Below are positions 33,139-45,500 of a stretch of 64,000 nt of DNA, in pieces; the stretch's first letter is position 1, and each line of letters opens with the position of its first letter. The DNA comes from Cytidiella melzeri (Eukaryota > Basidiomycota > Agaricomycetes > Polyporales > Irpicaceae), in NCBI GenBank assembly GCA_022592445.1, contig JABYQR010000126.1, positions 1 to 64,000 on the forward strand, in the 5' to 3' direction. The notes below the pieces were generated by a model, which was not told where the DNA came from, did no database searches, and saw only the letters and a list, made by a program, of their open reading frames with translations. The position numbers were made by a program, and so were the translations under genes.

Positions 33139-33844
33139 GCTCTATACATCATCTTTATCTGATCTACTTACCTTTTTTTCTTTTGCGTGTTACCTCTCGA
33201 CTCTCTGGCTGCCTATTCTTCCCTGTGTGTGCGATTAGGACCAATACCTTATGATGCACACCATATTTCTCTCTTCATTTTCTAAAGTATCCGTATGTAT
33301 GTGTACGAGCCGTTGTTGTCCTTTACGTGGCCATCAACTCTGAGCGCAGTTGCCGAGCACGTAGGGAGGTTTTGGTAGTCGGAATGCGACGCGAGGATTG
33401 GTTGTACTTGTACAACGTAGTCAGCAGAGCCTTGGAGGCATCTTCAAATGCTCGTTCTCTGATGCATATCAGACGTTATGTGTCCATACCTTGGCTATAT
33501 CTTGAATACGACGTTGTAATTCACATCTAACCTATTTCGTATGGAAACACCGTACACTCTGCCTCGGGAAGACTATGAAGCTTTGATGTGCGCAGGTTGT
33601 CCGGAATAATTGCGATGTTGCAACATGAGGCGTTGGTTACTGTTCCACCTTCAAGCTTCAAGAGGGAGGGAGGCGGTACTGGATTTATCTTATTACACCT
33701 GCTGGCGAGCTCAGCTAGTACGTACCCGCCGTAGTCCCGAGTAAGGCTTTATGGAGATGTACACGATCATATGTAAGCATGCTTAATTGGGTTCGAGTAG
33801 CAGGAGCAGGAGGCGTACAAGCATCTTCTCCTCATTCACGAGCG
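33139..33844. other. Intergenic DNA left of copia B
   Basis: H1 3' flank. No gene, repeat or RNA recognised. Confidence 0.6.
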
Positions 33845-33849
33845 GATAC

Positions 33850-34074
33850 TGTCAATCAGACGGTTCTGGTACAGGGTAAGGAACCGATGTATTGATACAA
33901 CGCTGGTGTGCGTACCTGGTACAGGGTAAGGAACCGATGTTCTACTCCTGTACCTATCGAAGTCTTTTATATATAATAGTCCGATCAGCGGATGTCCGTG
34001 TATAGTATCCTGCGCACTGATGCGCCTCCCGACTATTTCCTAATCCTTATCAACTGCCGAGTCACCCGTTGACA
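33850..34074 (-). repeat. copia B 3' LTR
   Basis: 225 bp, reads TGTCAACGGGTGAC...CTGATTGACA on the minus strand. The polypurine tract AAGGGGGG abuts it at 34075-34082. The integrase-RT ORF stop (34040) lies 34 bp inside the LTR. Confidence 0.93.
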
Positions 34075-37030
34075 CCCCCCCTTGACCGGCCAGTAATCCT
34101 AACATTTCCATCGCTCGTGTGTGTGCAATGCGAGCGAGAGCCTTCGTGAATATATCAGCAACATTGTCTTTTCCTCCAACTCTGGTAACGTCGATTTTGC
34201 CCTCGTTGACGCAATTTCTGATAAAGTGGGACCGGATGTCGATATGTTTCATTCGCGTGTGTCCGTGCGGATCGTGTGTACACGCTATTGTCCCATTGTT
34301 GTCGCAGAATAGTTGTGTAGCGTTTTGTTGGTGTAATCCTAGTTCGCCGAGAAGTTGTCTGGTCCAGATGACTTGGCATGCGGCATGTGAACACGCTATG
34401 TATTCGGCTTCGCACGACGAGAGCGCGACCACGGGTTGTTGCTTCGAACTCCAGGCGACCGGTGATTGGTATACTACCATCACGTAACCTGAGATCGATT
34501 TCCTCTCCTCTCCGGATCCCCAGTCGGAGTCGGTGAACCCATGGAACATCGGGTATGCGGGATCCAAGTTTCCCAGCGTGAGTCCAAGTGACCTCGTACC
34601 TTGTAAGTAACGAAGTAAATGTTTCGCAGCTACCCAGTGTGTCTCTCCGTAGTTAGACATGAACTTGGCCAGTTCGCGCACCGCATACGCGATGTCAGGT
34701 CTCGTCGTCGTCGCCAAGTACATAGCCTTTCCTACCAGGGTGCAGTAAGGTAGCGCCTTGAGTTCGTCTCGTTCTTTTGTCGACGCAGGGGGTTCTGTTC
34801 GTGAGAGCATTGTCTTTGGTGGTAACGGTGTCGAGGCCGCATTGCAGAATTCCATATTGAACTCGCGTAAGATCGATAGTGTGTATGCTTCCTGCGAGAG
34901 GAAGATCGAATGCCGCGTCCTGTTCCTGGTGACTTTGCAGCCTAAGAGCCATCCCACTTCTCCGTTGTCCGTGATGTCGAACAGGTTCTTCAGGCCTTCC
35001 GTTATCGAGTCAGACTCCGTCTGCGACGGCGTTGACAAAAGGATGTCGTCCACGCTGGTGGCAGACATGCTCCTAAGGTTCCCTTTGCCTCGTACATGAA
35101 CGCTCCAGTCCGATTCGCAACGCCTGAAACCAAGCGTCTGATACTTCTCGTTGAACTCCAAATACCACGATCGCCCGGCTTGCTTCAATCCGTACAGTCC
35201 TTTTCTGAGACGCCAATAGCCTTTGCCCATGATCGAAGGTTTGTTCATGTAGATCTCTTCTGTTAGAGGGCCGTTCAGGAATGCAGTCTTGATGTCTATG
35301 TGTCGTAGGTACGAGTCCTCATGGGCAGCGATCGCCAGGATTGTCCGTATCGAGTCCCATCGCGCGACCGGAGCGAACGTATATGTGAAGTCCTGTCCTG
35401 GAATCTGTGTGTAGCCCTTTGCGACTAGTCGAGCCTTGAACCGTGAGATGTGTCCTGCCGCGTCTCGCTTCATGTGAAGCACCCATTTCGAATCAACCGG
35501 TTTCCTTCCTGCCGGTATGACGTCTACCTCTTCGTATACGCCCTTTGCGCGAAGCGCCTCTAACTCCTCGTGGATGGCAGCTACCCAGTGGCTCCAGTAT
35601 TGGCCATGTTCCGCTTCTGTTATAGTTCGTGGATCTTTGGCGTTCACGTCGTCGATGGGTGTCGCTAATGCCTGACAGATTTGGGTCGCCGTAGGATCGG
35701 CCAGTTCAATTTCGTGTGTGAGAGCGGCCAGAGCCAGATTCCTATCGATCGGCAACCCCCCCTCGTCCGAATACACGGAATTGTGCAGTTTGTATCTGCT
35801 GGGTAAGACGCGTTCTCGGGCTTTGAGACTGAGTGAGTGATGTGGGGATGTAGCGTTCGGCACAGTGCGTAGTACCGTCTTCCCTGGCAGTATGCCATCC
35901 TGCCCAACCGGGGCGTTCGCACTTGGTTCATCCGGAACCAGTAGCCCAACCGGGGCATTCGCGCTTGGTTCATCCGGAACCACCAGCCCAACCGGGGCAT
36001 TCGCGCTTGGTTCATCCGGAACCAGCCCAACCGGGGCATTGGCAGGCGGCGAATCTTCGTGCGACACACCGGTGTCGACGTCGTGATTGTCTGCGCGTTG
36101 TTCGTTTGTTGCGAAGATGTCGTCCCACAGTGGTGAGGACAGAGAGGTGTTCGCAGGTGTGAGGGAGTGGTCGTCAAGGAAAACAACGTCGCGGCGTGAG
36201 CGTACAGCGCGGGAGTCGGGGAACCATATGAGGTAGCCCTTCGCGTCTTGAGCATACCCTACAAAACGCCCTTCTTCACCGCGTGCTTGGATTTTGTTGA
36301 GTGAATCGGCGTCCATACGTCTGCAAATTACGCGTGAACCGAAGATGCGGAAATGTGAGATGTCGGGGTCGCGTTTGAACCAGACGTGAAAAGGAGTGGT
36401 GTGGGGTGGAAGTGCTGAGGTCGAGATGCGGTTTAGTATGTGAGCGGCGGTTTGTACGGCCAGTGGCCAGAAGAAATCTCCGAGTCCGCTGTCAATGAGC
36501 ATGGCGCGTGCCATTGACGCGAGAGTCCAGTTAGTTCTCTCAGCGACGCCGTTTTGCGGTGAGGCGTCAGGTACCGTCTTCTCAAAAGTTATCCCTTCGC
36601 GTTCGCAGTGCGCACGGAAATCTCCCATTGTGAGTTCAGGCGCGTTATCCACCCTCAAGACCGCGACCTTCTGACCGGTGAAACGTTCGACAGCCGCTTT
36701 ATATTTGATGAATTCTTGTAGTGCGTCGCTGCGTGATTTGAGAAACAACGCGACTCTCCATCTGGAATGGCAGTCGACGCAGGGCATGAAATATTTGACG
36801 CCTCCGTATCCGTTTGGCAGTGGTCCACAAATGTCAATGTGGATCCGGAAGAGCAGGCGATTCGCTCTGAGGTCTGAAGATTTCGGGAATGGTAGTCGTT
36901 TTATGTTCGCGCGTGCGCATGTTTCGCATGAGCGCTGAGCGAGGGGGTCTGAGTGTGAGATGATTTGTATACCGGAGGTGGAGCGAGATAGCCCTTTAAC
37001 GCCTAAGTGGCCTAATAGGTGATGTAAAAA
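34040..37030 (-). CDS. copia B integrase-reverse transcriptase-RNase H (in the -1 frame)
   Basis: Reading from the frameshift point: zinc motif HHLLGHLGVKGL ... CETCARANIK; integrase DDE as Asp in HIDICGP, Asp in LRVDNAPEL, Glu in NGVAERTN; a linker with five Pro-rich repeats (SANAPVGL type, 35880-36050); RT with YGLKQAGRSWY and the catalytic VDDILL box near 35050; RNase H FTDSDWGSGEERKS and CEAEYIACS. Ends in STGDSAVDKD. No stop or frameshift was found. Translation presumably depends on -1 slippage from gag-protease. An ATG-initiated subsegment begins at 36787 but would miss the first catalytic Asp and zinc motif. Confidence 0.93.
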   Translation of the reverse strand, partial: FLHHLLGHLGVKGLSRSTSGIQIISHSDPLAQRSCETCARANIKRLPFPKSSDLRANRLLFRIHIDICGPLPNGYGGVKYFMPCVDCHSRWRVALFLKSRSDALQEFIKYKAAVERFTGQKVAVLRVDNAPELTMGDFRAHCEREGITFEKTVPDASPQNGVAERTNWTLASMARAMLIDSGLGDFFWPLAVQTAAHILNRISTSALPPHTTPFHVWFKRDPDISHFRIFGSRVICRRMDADSLNKIQARGEEGRFVGYAQDAKGYLIWFPDSRAVRSRRDVVFLDDHSLTPANTSLSSPLWDDIFATNEQRADNHDVDTGVSHEDSPPANAPVGLVPDEPSANAPVGLVVPDEPSANAPVGLLVPDEPSANAPVGQDGILPGKTVLRTVPNATSPHHSLSLKARERVLPSRYKLHNSVYSDEGGLPIDRNLALAALTHEIELADPTATQICQALATPIDDVNAKDPRTITEAEHGQYWSHWVAAIHEELEALRAKGVYEEVDVIPAGRKPVDSKWVLHMKRDAAGHISRFKARLVAKGYTQIPGQDFTYTFAPVARWDSIRTILAIAAHEDSYLRHIDIKTAFLNGPLTEEIYMNKPSIMGKGYWRLRKGLYGLKQAGRSWYLEFNEKYQTLGFRRCESDWSVHVRGKGNLRSMSATSVDDILLSTPSQTESDSITEGLKNLFDITDNGEVGWLLGCKVTRNRTRHSIFLSQEAYTLSILREFNMEFCNAASTPLPPKTMLSRTEPPASTKERDELKALPYCTLVGKAMYLATTTRPDIAYAVRELAKFMSNYGETHWVAAKHLLRYLQGTRSLGLTLGNLDPAYPMFHGFTDSDWGSGEERKSISGYVMVVYQSPVAWSSKQQPVVALSSCEAEYIACSHAACQVIWTRQLLGELGLHQQNATQLFCDNNGTIACTHDPHGHTRMKHIDIRSHFIRNCVNEGKIDVTRVGGKDNVADIFTKALARIAHTRAMEMLGLLAGQGGVSTGDSAVDKD
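35880..36050 (-). repeat. Short tandem repeat in the copia B integrase-RT linker
   Basis: Repeats of about 50 bp encode DEPSANAPVGL[V/L]; four to five units. Copia A has diverged proline/alanine repeats here. Confidence 0.8.
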
Positions 37031-38727
37031 TCCGGTGTGGCTGTACGGATGCTGCTAGCGGACACAAGAGGTTTTGAGATGCGGTCGAGGAGGGAAGAGT
37101 TGGACGAGGGTGAGGAAGAGTTTAGGCGGGATGTTACGTTGCGCTGTAGAGGCTTCACGTTCAACTTGTATAAGTCGTTGTCGTCTAAGTTCCCGGTGAT
37201 GATTGTCTTCCCTTCGAAGTCCAATGCCAAGCGTCCTCCTTTGGTTGTCGATCCTACTCCCCTCCTTTCCAGGCATCCCTGCGAGACCAGATTCATCCGT
37301 GCGGTAGGCACGTGCAGTACATCGGAGAGTTTGACGGTGTGATCGGCTCCGTCAACAGTTGCAGTGAGGTATACGTCGCCCACACCTATGGCTGATGTTG
37401 TGAGGTTCGAGCCAAAACCTCGGACGTTGATGGCCTGAATAGTGCGATACCCTTCGAAGACGCCGCGATCGAAAAATATATGTCTGTTAGCTCCTGAATC
37501 GTGATAGACAGACTCGGATTGCTTAGCGTGGTCGTGTGAGAGCGCAGCGTTGCTGCATTCAACAGTGTTGTCCGCGTCGGTAAGGAGCATCGTATTGAAT
37601 GAGTAAACAACGTCTTGGGACAGGACCTTTGCGGCATTCACGTCAACGTTTGGTGGCTTGGGAGTTTCGACTGCCGCATTCGCAACCAGCGTTTGTGACC
37701 TTCGATTATTGAACCTCCTCGATACATTCTTCGACTTCCTTCGCTGAGAGCGCGGTAAATGAATGTCCCTTCTACCTCTCCACCATATCGGGTACTGCCC
37801 GCACTTCCCCCCTCCGTACGCGAAGCAGTCTTCTATCGTGTGGCCGCGTGGTCGGTCGCAATCGACATTTTCGCACCATTCTGTCAGACGTTTCGCGCTG
37901 GGTTCGTTGTTGGCTTGGTTCGCTATTGCAGCCGAGACGGTAGGGCGTTTGCGAAAGATGGTATCTGTTTCATAGATCTGGGCAATCACATCGGCATCGT
38001 TCTTCGTTTGCGCCCAGTCTTCCTCCTTGATGAGTTCGATCACCCTCGAGGAAGACATTGGTTGACCGGCGGTGTGTGCCACTCCCATTTCGTGGTGTAA
38101 GGTGCGTGAGAACATCCTCCAACTATTGTCAGTTGGGATAAGGTCGGCGAGAGTGGAAGCAAAATTGGTGTCTGAGAGGCGATTTGGATCTTGGTCGCAC
38201 AATTCAGCGTAGATAGCGCGCATCCTGTCTGCCCATTTACTGACTATCATACCATCCTTGCACGTGAAACTCATGAGTTTCTGATGTAGGGATGACGCGC
38301 GAAGATTATTGACGGGTCGGTATTCGGAACGAAGAATTTCCCAGGCTACTTTGGCTATCTTGGTCCGTCCGACCAGGTGGATCTTAGTGCGAGGGATGGC
38401 TTCCAGCAATAGCGCAATCGCCGTCATATTCGCCTCATACCAGGGTTCTGCATCTTTAGTGGCTTTCTCTACCTGATCCTCGTTTCCCTTTTTGATCCCC
38501 TTCATAATGATGCCCGTGATGGGATCTTCGACTTCGTCGTTATAGGTTTCTCTCAGAGTGGGGATTACCGGAAGTGTCGACTCTGGTCCTTCGAAGTACT
38601 TCCAGAGGTGAATCGCTCTGAGTTTCGCTTCAACTTGGATGACCCAGGTGCCATATGAGTTATTGTCACCATCGTCTTCAAGTTTCGGCAATTTGTTCTT
38701 CGACGGGTCTATAGTAAGATTCGACAT
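37012..38727 (-). CDS. copia B gag-protease
   Basis: ATG 38727 (MSNLTIDPSKNKLPKLEDDG), 571 residues. Gag occupies about residues 1-270; the nucleocapsid knuckle CX4CX5HX4C (CENVDCDRPRGHTIEDC) lies near residue 280; the aspartic protease active site is HDSGANRHIFF near residue 400. The frame ends SIRTATPDFYITY then TAG at 37012-37014, 13 nt after the slippery heptamer. Gag assembles the particle; the protease matures Gag and Pol. Confidence 0.93.
   Translation of the reverse strand: MSNLTIDPSKNKLPKLEDDGDNNSYGTWVIQVEAKLRAIHLWKYFEGPESTLPVIPTLRETYNDEVEDPITGIIMKGIKKGNEDQVEKATKDAEPWYEANMTAIALLLEAIPRTKIHLVGRTKIAKVAWEILRSEYRPVNNLRASSLHQKLMSFTCKDGMIVSKWADRMRAIYAELCDQDPNRLSDTNFASTLADLIPTDNSWRMFSRTLHHEMGVAHTAGQPMSSSRVIELIKEEDWAQTKNDADVIAQIYETDTIFRKRPTVSAAIANQANNEPSAKRLTEWCENVDCDRPRGHTIEDCFAYGGGKCGQYPIWWRGRRDIHLPRSQRRKSKNVSRRFNNRRSQTLVANAAVETPKPPNVDVNAAKVLSQDVVYSFNTMLLTDADNTVECSNAALSHDHAKQSESVYHDSGANRHIFFDRGVFEGYRTIQAINVRGFGSNLTTSAIGVGDVYLTATVDGADHTVKLSDVLHVPTARMNLVSQGCLERRGVGSTTKGGRLALDFEGKTIITGNLDDNDLYKLNVKPLQRNVTSRLNSSSPSSNSSLLDRISKPLVSASSIRTATPDFYITY
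37027..37033 (-). promoter_or_regulatory. Putative -1 frameshift heptamer, copia B
   Basis: GGATTTT in phase G GAT TTT on the minus strand. Six bases on lies a small potential stem CCTA/TAGG around a GGCC-containing loop, also present in copia A with one extra pair. The -1 frame is open to the end of RNase H. Confidence 0.7.
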
Positions 38728-38806
38728 GTCGATGTATTGCTGTGATAGGGGTACAAAATGAATGCGAGAAGGCTGGTGGTGTAATCTGATGGCAACTGTA
38801 TTGGTC

Positions 38807-38819
38807 GGGGCTCATAACC
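38807..38819 (-). promoter_or_regulatory. copia B primer-binding site
   Basis: Minus strand GGTTATGAGCCCC directly after the 5' LTR, identical to copia A and complementary to the initiator tRNA-Met anticodon arm. Confidence 0.8.
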
Positions 38820-38975
38820 TGTCAATCAGACGGTTCTGGTACAGGGTAAGGAACCGATGTATTGATACAACGCTGGTGTGCGTACCTGGTACAGGGTAAG
38901 GAACCGATGTTCTACTCCTGTACCTATCGAAGTCTTTTATATATAATAGTCCGATCAGCGGATGTCCGTGTATAG
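38820..38975 (-). repeat. copia B 5' LTR, R/U5-side piece
   Basis: 156 bp of LTR ending at TATAG (38971-38975), the TSD of gypsy C. Completed by 47743-47811. Confidence 0.93.
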
Positions 38976-39347
38976 TGTAGCGCGCTCGGCTGCTGCCGCA
39001 GCCAATTATCCTTTTTCTTTTTTCTCGTCCGCATGGACCTCCTCGTTCTATCCCTCGTCCAGACCTAGCGATTGGTTTCGTTCATGTTCTACCATGTCGC
39101 CATCGTCTTCCTCTACTTTCTCGAGGCTTCCCTTGGTTTCCTAGCTGTTCCTTTCATTTGTTATTCACGGTCTTTTACGGTCAGTGTTTAGTTACTGAAA
39201 TATGTATATAAACCCTTCTCGAGCTCTGTCGAGAAGGCAGCATTCTTCGCAATATCCAGTCCCCTAATCCCTGTGATTTTGCCTCGGAATCGCTTCTCTC
39301 TTCCTCGTGTCACGTCAGTGTTCCTGTCACAGGTCACGAACGTTACA
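38976..39347 (+). repeat. gypsy C 5' LTR
   Basis: TGTAGCGCGC...CGTTACA, 372 bp, with TATATAA at 39205-39211 followed about 25 bp later by a CTCGAGCTCTGTCGAG inverted repeat. Confidence 0.93.
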
Positions 39348-39566
39348 TATTTTTCACAGTCCCCACGACTACTCTATTGCTTTGAACCCACACTCGAACT
39401 TTACTCTACCTCTCTAGTCGACCTTTGACGGATCTCGCGTCGTCTGATCAACGACGTATTCCTCCTTTGGCCGACACCCCAAAAAATATCGACAATTCCC
39501 GACTCACCGACAATTGAAGACATCCGCTGTTCTCTCGAGCTCCTATCCCTTCGAGACAGCACCAGT
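39348..39566 (+). other. gypsy C 5' leader
   Basis: Begins TATTTTTCACAGTCCCC after the LTR. I could not match a primer tRNA. No upstream ORF of interest. Confidence 0.6.
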
Positions 39567-42500
39567 ATGGCCAACGCACCACACCCGTACAACACCCGTA
39601 ACCGTGCCCAGCAGGCGGCTGCCACTATACCAGGTGAGTTCTTGACCCCCTCCGAAAATATTGATAGCCCTGCGGGGCATGTCACCGTAGAATCTGCTCT
39701 CACGAGCCTGGGCGACAGCCCTGAAGCACCTCGGGCTGCTACGTACAGCGAGGTTGCCTCTCGTTGCGGGTCACCCAATGCCGAGACTGGGAGCTTGGCT
39801 CCTGTAGGCATCCGCAACAACGAGTACACTACCAAGGGTGGTGCTCGTGAGCGTGTAGTCACCTTCGATAGCCCCGGGAATATATTTGCTTCCCCCGCAC
39901 ATCGTTGCAAGCCTTTCAGCAGCACTCCCAAGTGCGCTGCTGATGATACCTCTCCAGGAGAGGGATGGACTACGGTCAGTTACGGCCGGAGGGCGCGAAG
40001 TGTTTCGCCCCGGCTTGAATATACTCAGCCATCTATGAGTGCTCGGTCTGTCAGTGAGCGCACCAAGAATGGCTTCGCGTTTGACGAAACGCAGCCGCGA
40101 GAAGAATTAGACAATGAACGACTGTTCCCTCCATTGAGCAAGACTCATACGACTACAGCCGCAGGCGTTCCACGCCACGAGAACATGAGAAACTCGGCTA
40201 GTGCCAATGACTCTGGCCAAGCTGTAGAAACCGTTCTGAGTGAGTTAGCTGCTCTGAGAACTCAGTACAATGAGCTTCGTGAGATGGTGAACACGCCAAC
40301 CAGAGGGACCAATAATCAAACGGCTCCTCTTGCAGGTAGTACTCACGCAGACCACTTCGGTCATAGACAAGCTGGTGTTAATAGACCACGAGTGTCCCAT
40401 ACTACTCAGCCTATCACTCAAGTAGCTCCTCATAGCTACCTTGGTGTGGCCTTCAGCCGTCTCGATAAAAATGACAAGACACCGCCTGTTGGTGGCCGTG
40501 GTCCAGAAGGACCTGATGACAGCCCTTCGGACTCATCAGATTCTGACATTGGTCGGAGGGCTCATGGAAAAAGGCGTCGTCGTCGTAGCAGTACTAGTGA
40601 ACCAAGTAAGCCTACACATAAGGCTACTTGGAAGCCCAGAGACCCCACTACATATGATGGAAGGCCCAACATCACGGACTTCCATAAGTTCATGAGGGAA
40701 TCTACTGAGTACATTAACGGCTACCGTATCGAGCCAAGCATGTATGTATCAACGCTAGCCTACTTCTTGAAGGGAACTGCATACGACTTCTTCACGTTGC
40801 GAGTGTCCAAAAATCCCGCAACATGGACCATGCGGTCCTTCTTCGAAGGATTGTTCAACCACTGTTTCCCTGTTAACTTCCGGCTCGAGCAGCGCGAGAA
40901 GTTGAACCATTGCGCGCAGGGAAATCGGACGGTGTCCATGTTTGTGCATGACTTGGAAAATTTAATCCTTACTGCAGGTATAATGTCGGAAGATGACAAA
41001 GTACTTTACCTCTGGAACGGGTTGAGACCCTCCATACAGAAGCAACTGTGGATTTTCGAGTACGCGCCTACGCAGTCGGCCTGGGATGAGGTTGTCGAAG
41101 CAGCCATACGCTTTGAGTTGGCAGAGGCTGCTGGCCGAAGCGTCAGAGGGGCAGCCTCAACGTTCTCGTCAACCGGGCACTCACCTGCAGCTGCTCCAGT
41201 CGCTCCCTCGTCAGACTCGAGTCGGCGACAGCGGTCGTTCAATCCGAACCGCGGTAATGGCCACCGCGAACGTCGTAGTGACCCACCGTCTCGGAGTGCA
41301 GCAACAGCACCTTCGCGTCGACCAGCTCCTGCACGGACCTCGGCTCCTTCCTTGTCCGACAAGGAAAAGAAGGATCTAATGGCTGAGGGTAAGTGCTTCA
41401 ACTGCAAACAAACGGGACACTTATCTCGTCACTGTCCAACGTCCACACACATCAAGTCAACCCGACCTGGCAAACCGCCAGGTATACAAGTCAATAATCT
41501 CGAGTTGGACTTGAAGGATGTCGAAGATTTGCGCGCCATGGCCGAGGCCTCATCGACTATTGACCGACTTGAGGTCAATATGGCGTACATCGGCGAATCA
41601 GACGATCCCGACGTACTGGAGTCCGTGGCATCCTGGGTTGACTATGGTGTGCGACCGCCTCCCGTACAATTTCCGCTGTTGAGACGCAATGGGCTGCCTA
41701 GAACCCTGATTGGAAACGCACATGAGCGTAACGCAGAACGTATTTTAGCCCGTTACTTACCGTACTGCTGCGCTCAGGGCGTCTCGGACTCTACGGCTTG
41801 GGATGAGGTTGGGATCTACGTGATGATGATCTCTGAAGACGAATATGTTATCTCAGGACCGCCACCTATTGGCGATGTCTTCTTACCTCGTGCTACACTT
41901 GAGAACCCGCGTTTCAACTTGCCGCGGTTTTATCGCCGCCATGTCGCAAGCCAGGTTGGCCATCGTAACACTTGCGGTCGGCGGAAGGGTCCTGGTACCG
42001 CCACCGGTAATGCGTATGTCTTGCACGCCGAACATTTGCTGAACGAGGCATTCCCATACCCAGACGCGTGGATCGCTCTTCGAGGGCAAGACCTTGCACG
42101 TCCGCGTATTACCTGTTGGATCGGATCAGACCCTGACGTCCTGTCGGTACACGATGCGTACCTGTTCATCGAGAGTACTGTCAGTCTGCAGGTATTTTCA
42201 AATCCCAAGTTCGACTTGCCTCAGGCCTATGCAAAGGCCGTCAATCGGGCGGTATTCACCGTGTTCACGTCGGATGAACTGGAGGGCGAGTTGATCAAAC
42301 TATTCCCAAGTGACAGCTCATTCGAGACCTCACCACCTCTCATCACTGGACTCGAGCTGAACGCGACTGCCGTCTCCGTGAAAGAGTCTTCGCTTGCTGC
42401 CTTGCAACGCAATGCGGCGTCACCGCGTGATTTCAAACGCATGGTGCCCGAACCCATAGTGGTGGTAGCCCAGCTCGATGGAAGACCCGTGCGTGCCCTA

Positions 42501-45500
42501 CTTGACTCGGGCTCGCTGGCGGATTTCGTGTCGACTAAGCTGGTTCATCAGCTTGGCATCGCGGCGTTCGAGCTGGCTAAGCAATTACCTGTGCACCTTG
42601 CTGTTCAGGGGTCTCGCGCTAAGATTAGCTCTGGGTGTAAAGCACAGCTCACCTATCAAGGGATTAATGAATCCCGGTACTTCGACGTGGTAAATCTATT
42701 GCACTACGACTTGATCCTTGGTACCCCGTTCTTGTTTCAGCACAAAGTTTCTCTCGGCATGAACCCTACCACCGTGATCGTGGGTAGTGACGCGCCTCTT
42801 CCTATCAAAGGAAAGAATGTGAGCATGCTGGAGTCTCGAGCTGCAGACTTACTTGATGATCGCCTGGAGCAAGTCCGGCAGCATTTGCGTGACTACGCGG
42901 CCCCTATTGCGAGCACGGATGCGAGCGATACTCCCCTCCCACCGTTTCGTGAAATTAATCACGAGATCCCCTTGAAGGATCCCTCCCGTATCATACGATG
43001 GCGTCCGTCCAAGTGTCCGGAAGCTCTGCGCGGGTTATGGGCCTCTAAACGGGATGCCTACCTTGCGTCCGGGCGTTGGAAGATGTCAAATGCTCGCAGC
43101 ACAAGCCCCATGTTATTGTTGACCAAACCTGGAACAGGTATTCGCGATATACCTCCGCGATTGCGGTGTGTGGTTGATCTCCGTGAGCGTAATGCCAATA
43201 CCGAGAAGCTGACGTCTCCCTTACCTGACATGGAGGGGATTCTACGCCGCGTGGCTCGGAAGCCGTATCGGTCCTCTATGGATGGCAAAGATGCCTACGA
43301 GTGTATTCGCGTGCGCGAAGATCATGTTGAGCGCACTGCGATGACCACGCCCGATGGCAACATGGTTAGCCTGGTGTTACAGCAGGGAGATTGCAACGCG
43401 GTAGCAACTTACCAGAGTCTTATGAATTACCTTTTCGGCCCGTACATCGGTGTCTTCATGGATGTTTACTTGGATGATATTCTCATCTATTCGGACTCCC
43501 TAGAGGATCACGTCAAGCACGTCAAATTAGTAATTGACATCTTGAAACGTGAGAAACTGTACCTTAATGCCAATAAGCTGAAATTTCTTGCGTCGGAGCT
43601 GAAGATTCTCGGTCGAATTGTCGACAGTGATGGGATCCGGATGGACCCTGACAAAGTCGACTCGGTCTTGCACTGGAAGGTTCCAACCAATAAGGAGCTG
43701 CTCCGCGGTTTCCTTGGTTCAGTTGGATACCTGGCTGATGACGTTGGAACAGTACGCATTCCCATGGGCGTGCTGACAGAGCTTACTAGTGTCGATCGTA
43801 GCTTTAAATGGGAACCAACACATCAGCGAGCATTCGATGAGATTCGCGCATTGGTACAGACTCACCGTGATCATCGACGAGTCCCCTTGGACTATGGTCC
43901 AAACGCGCCTCCTATTTGGCTGGCCACCGATGGGTCGGTCAGTGGTATTGCTGGCGTCGTCTCTCAAGGCGAGGAGCGTCGTACCGCTCGTGTAGCCGCG
44001 TTCTTCTCCGCGAAGCTCTCCTCGGCGCAGTCTAATTACCCTGTTCACGAGATCGAGATGCTCGCCGGAGTGGAGTCGATGCGGCGCCATCGTGATATCC
44101 TATTGGGGTGTTTCTTCACGTGGATCACCGATCACAAGGGTTTGACTCACCTTGTCCAACAAAAGAACTTGTCTGCCCGACAGGCTCGCTGGATCGAGAA
44201 AATTTCGGAATTTCATTTTAGAGTGGAGTACCTTCCGGGTCCACTGAACATACTGCCTGACGCCTTGTCTCGGTTGTATTCCTACGATCCACCTGGCACT
44301 GTTCGAGCTCCATCAGAGTACACTGAGCACGATGATGACGAAGATTTACCTTTGCGCCTGGCGGCGTTTGCGATATCGGTACCTGTTCTTGTTGATGCGG
44401 AGGGCGCGGCTGAGCGCTCTGCTTTGCCTGTTCGCCAAACGCGCTCTCGTCGAGCCGGAGTTCCTCCAGCTGAGACAGGCCGAGCCGAGACTTCACAGGA
44501 GTTCGCACGTCGTATTCGGAAGCTTGTTGTTCATGGTCCCCGTTCTCAACAAGCGGAGGGCGCGGTACCTGTACAAAGTCAAATGTCAGCTGTTTCAGAA
44601 ACGGCGCCATTTCACACGTCTGATACATTACCGTTAGCTCAGGAGGCGGCGGTTTCACCAGCTCCAGTCGCGGAAGCAACTACAGAACCTACCGTACCGT
44701 CGGAGCTCCTGCTTAACGACCAGGTGCTAGACGTTCTCGCCACCACTCCAGACGGTGTGCATATTCCTGACATTGTTCGTGGTCAGTACCATCTCGACGG
44801 GTTTTTCGACGGAATCATGAAAAACCCGAAGCACTACAAAAATTTCCACTACGTGAACGGTCTCGTCATACTCAAGGAGCATGGACTCGAACGGCTGTGC
44901 ATACCCGATATTCGAGTTAGAGAACGAAGTGTGCGCGAGATCATCATTACTCACGCGCACTCGTTGCTAGCACATCTTGGTGCGGCCAAGACCCTATCTC
45001 TGTTGCGAGATCATGTTTGGTGGAAAAGCATGGGCCCTGACGTACAGAAGTACTGTGAGTCCTGTATGACATGCAAGCGGAGCAAACCTACCAATCAGAA
45101 GCCCTACGGCCTGCTTAACCCGCTACCAGTACCTACCCAGCCCTGGGAAGCTATCGGCATAGACTTTGTCGGCCCTCTGCCTCCATCGGATGATAGAGAT
45201 GCCACTTACGATAGCATCACCGTCGTGATATGTCTCCTCACCGCTATGGTGCACTTGATCCCGAGTCGCACCAACTACAAGGCGAAGGAGATAGCGGAAC
45301 TTGTCTTTGCTGAAGTATACAAACACCACGGCCTGCCCCGAGCGATCGTGAGCGACCGTGACGTACTCTTCACGAGTATCTTTTGGACTCACCTACATGC
45401 CCTACTTGGTGTTGAACTACGCATGTCCAGCGCGTATCACCCGGAGTCCGATGGCTCGACTGAGAGAGCAAACCGCACGGTGACGCAGATGCTGAGGCAG

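Noticed and set aside
36787..37012. Independent start of copia B integrase at the ATG near 36787
   Set aside because: It would drop the zinc motif and first catalytic Asp, which are encoded upstream in the same -1 frame.
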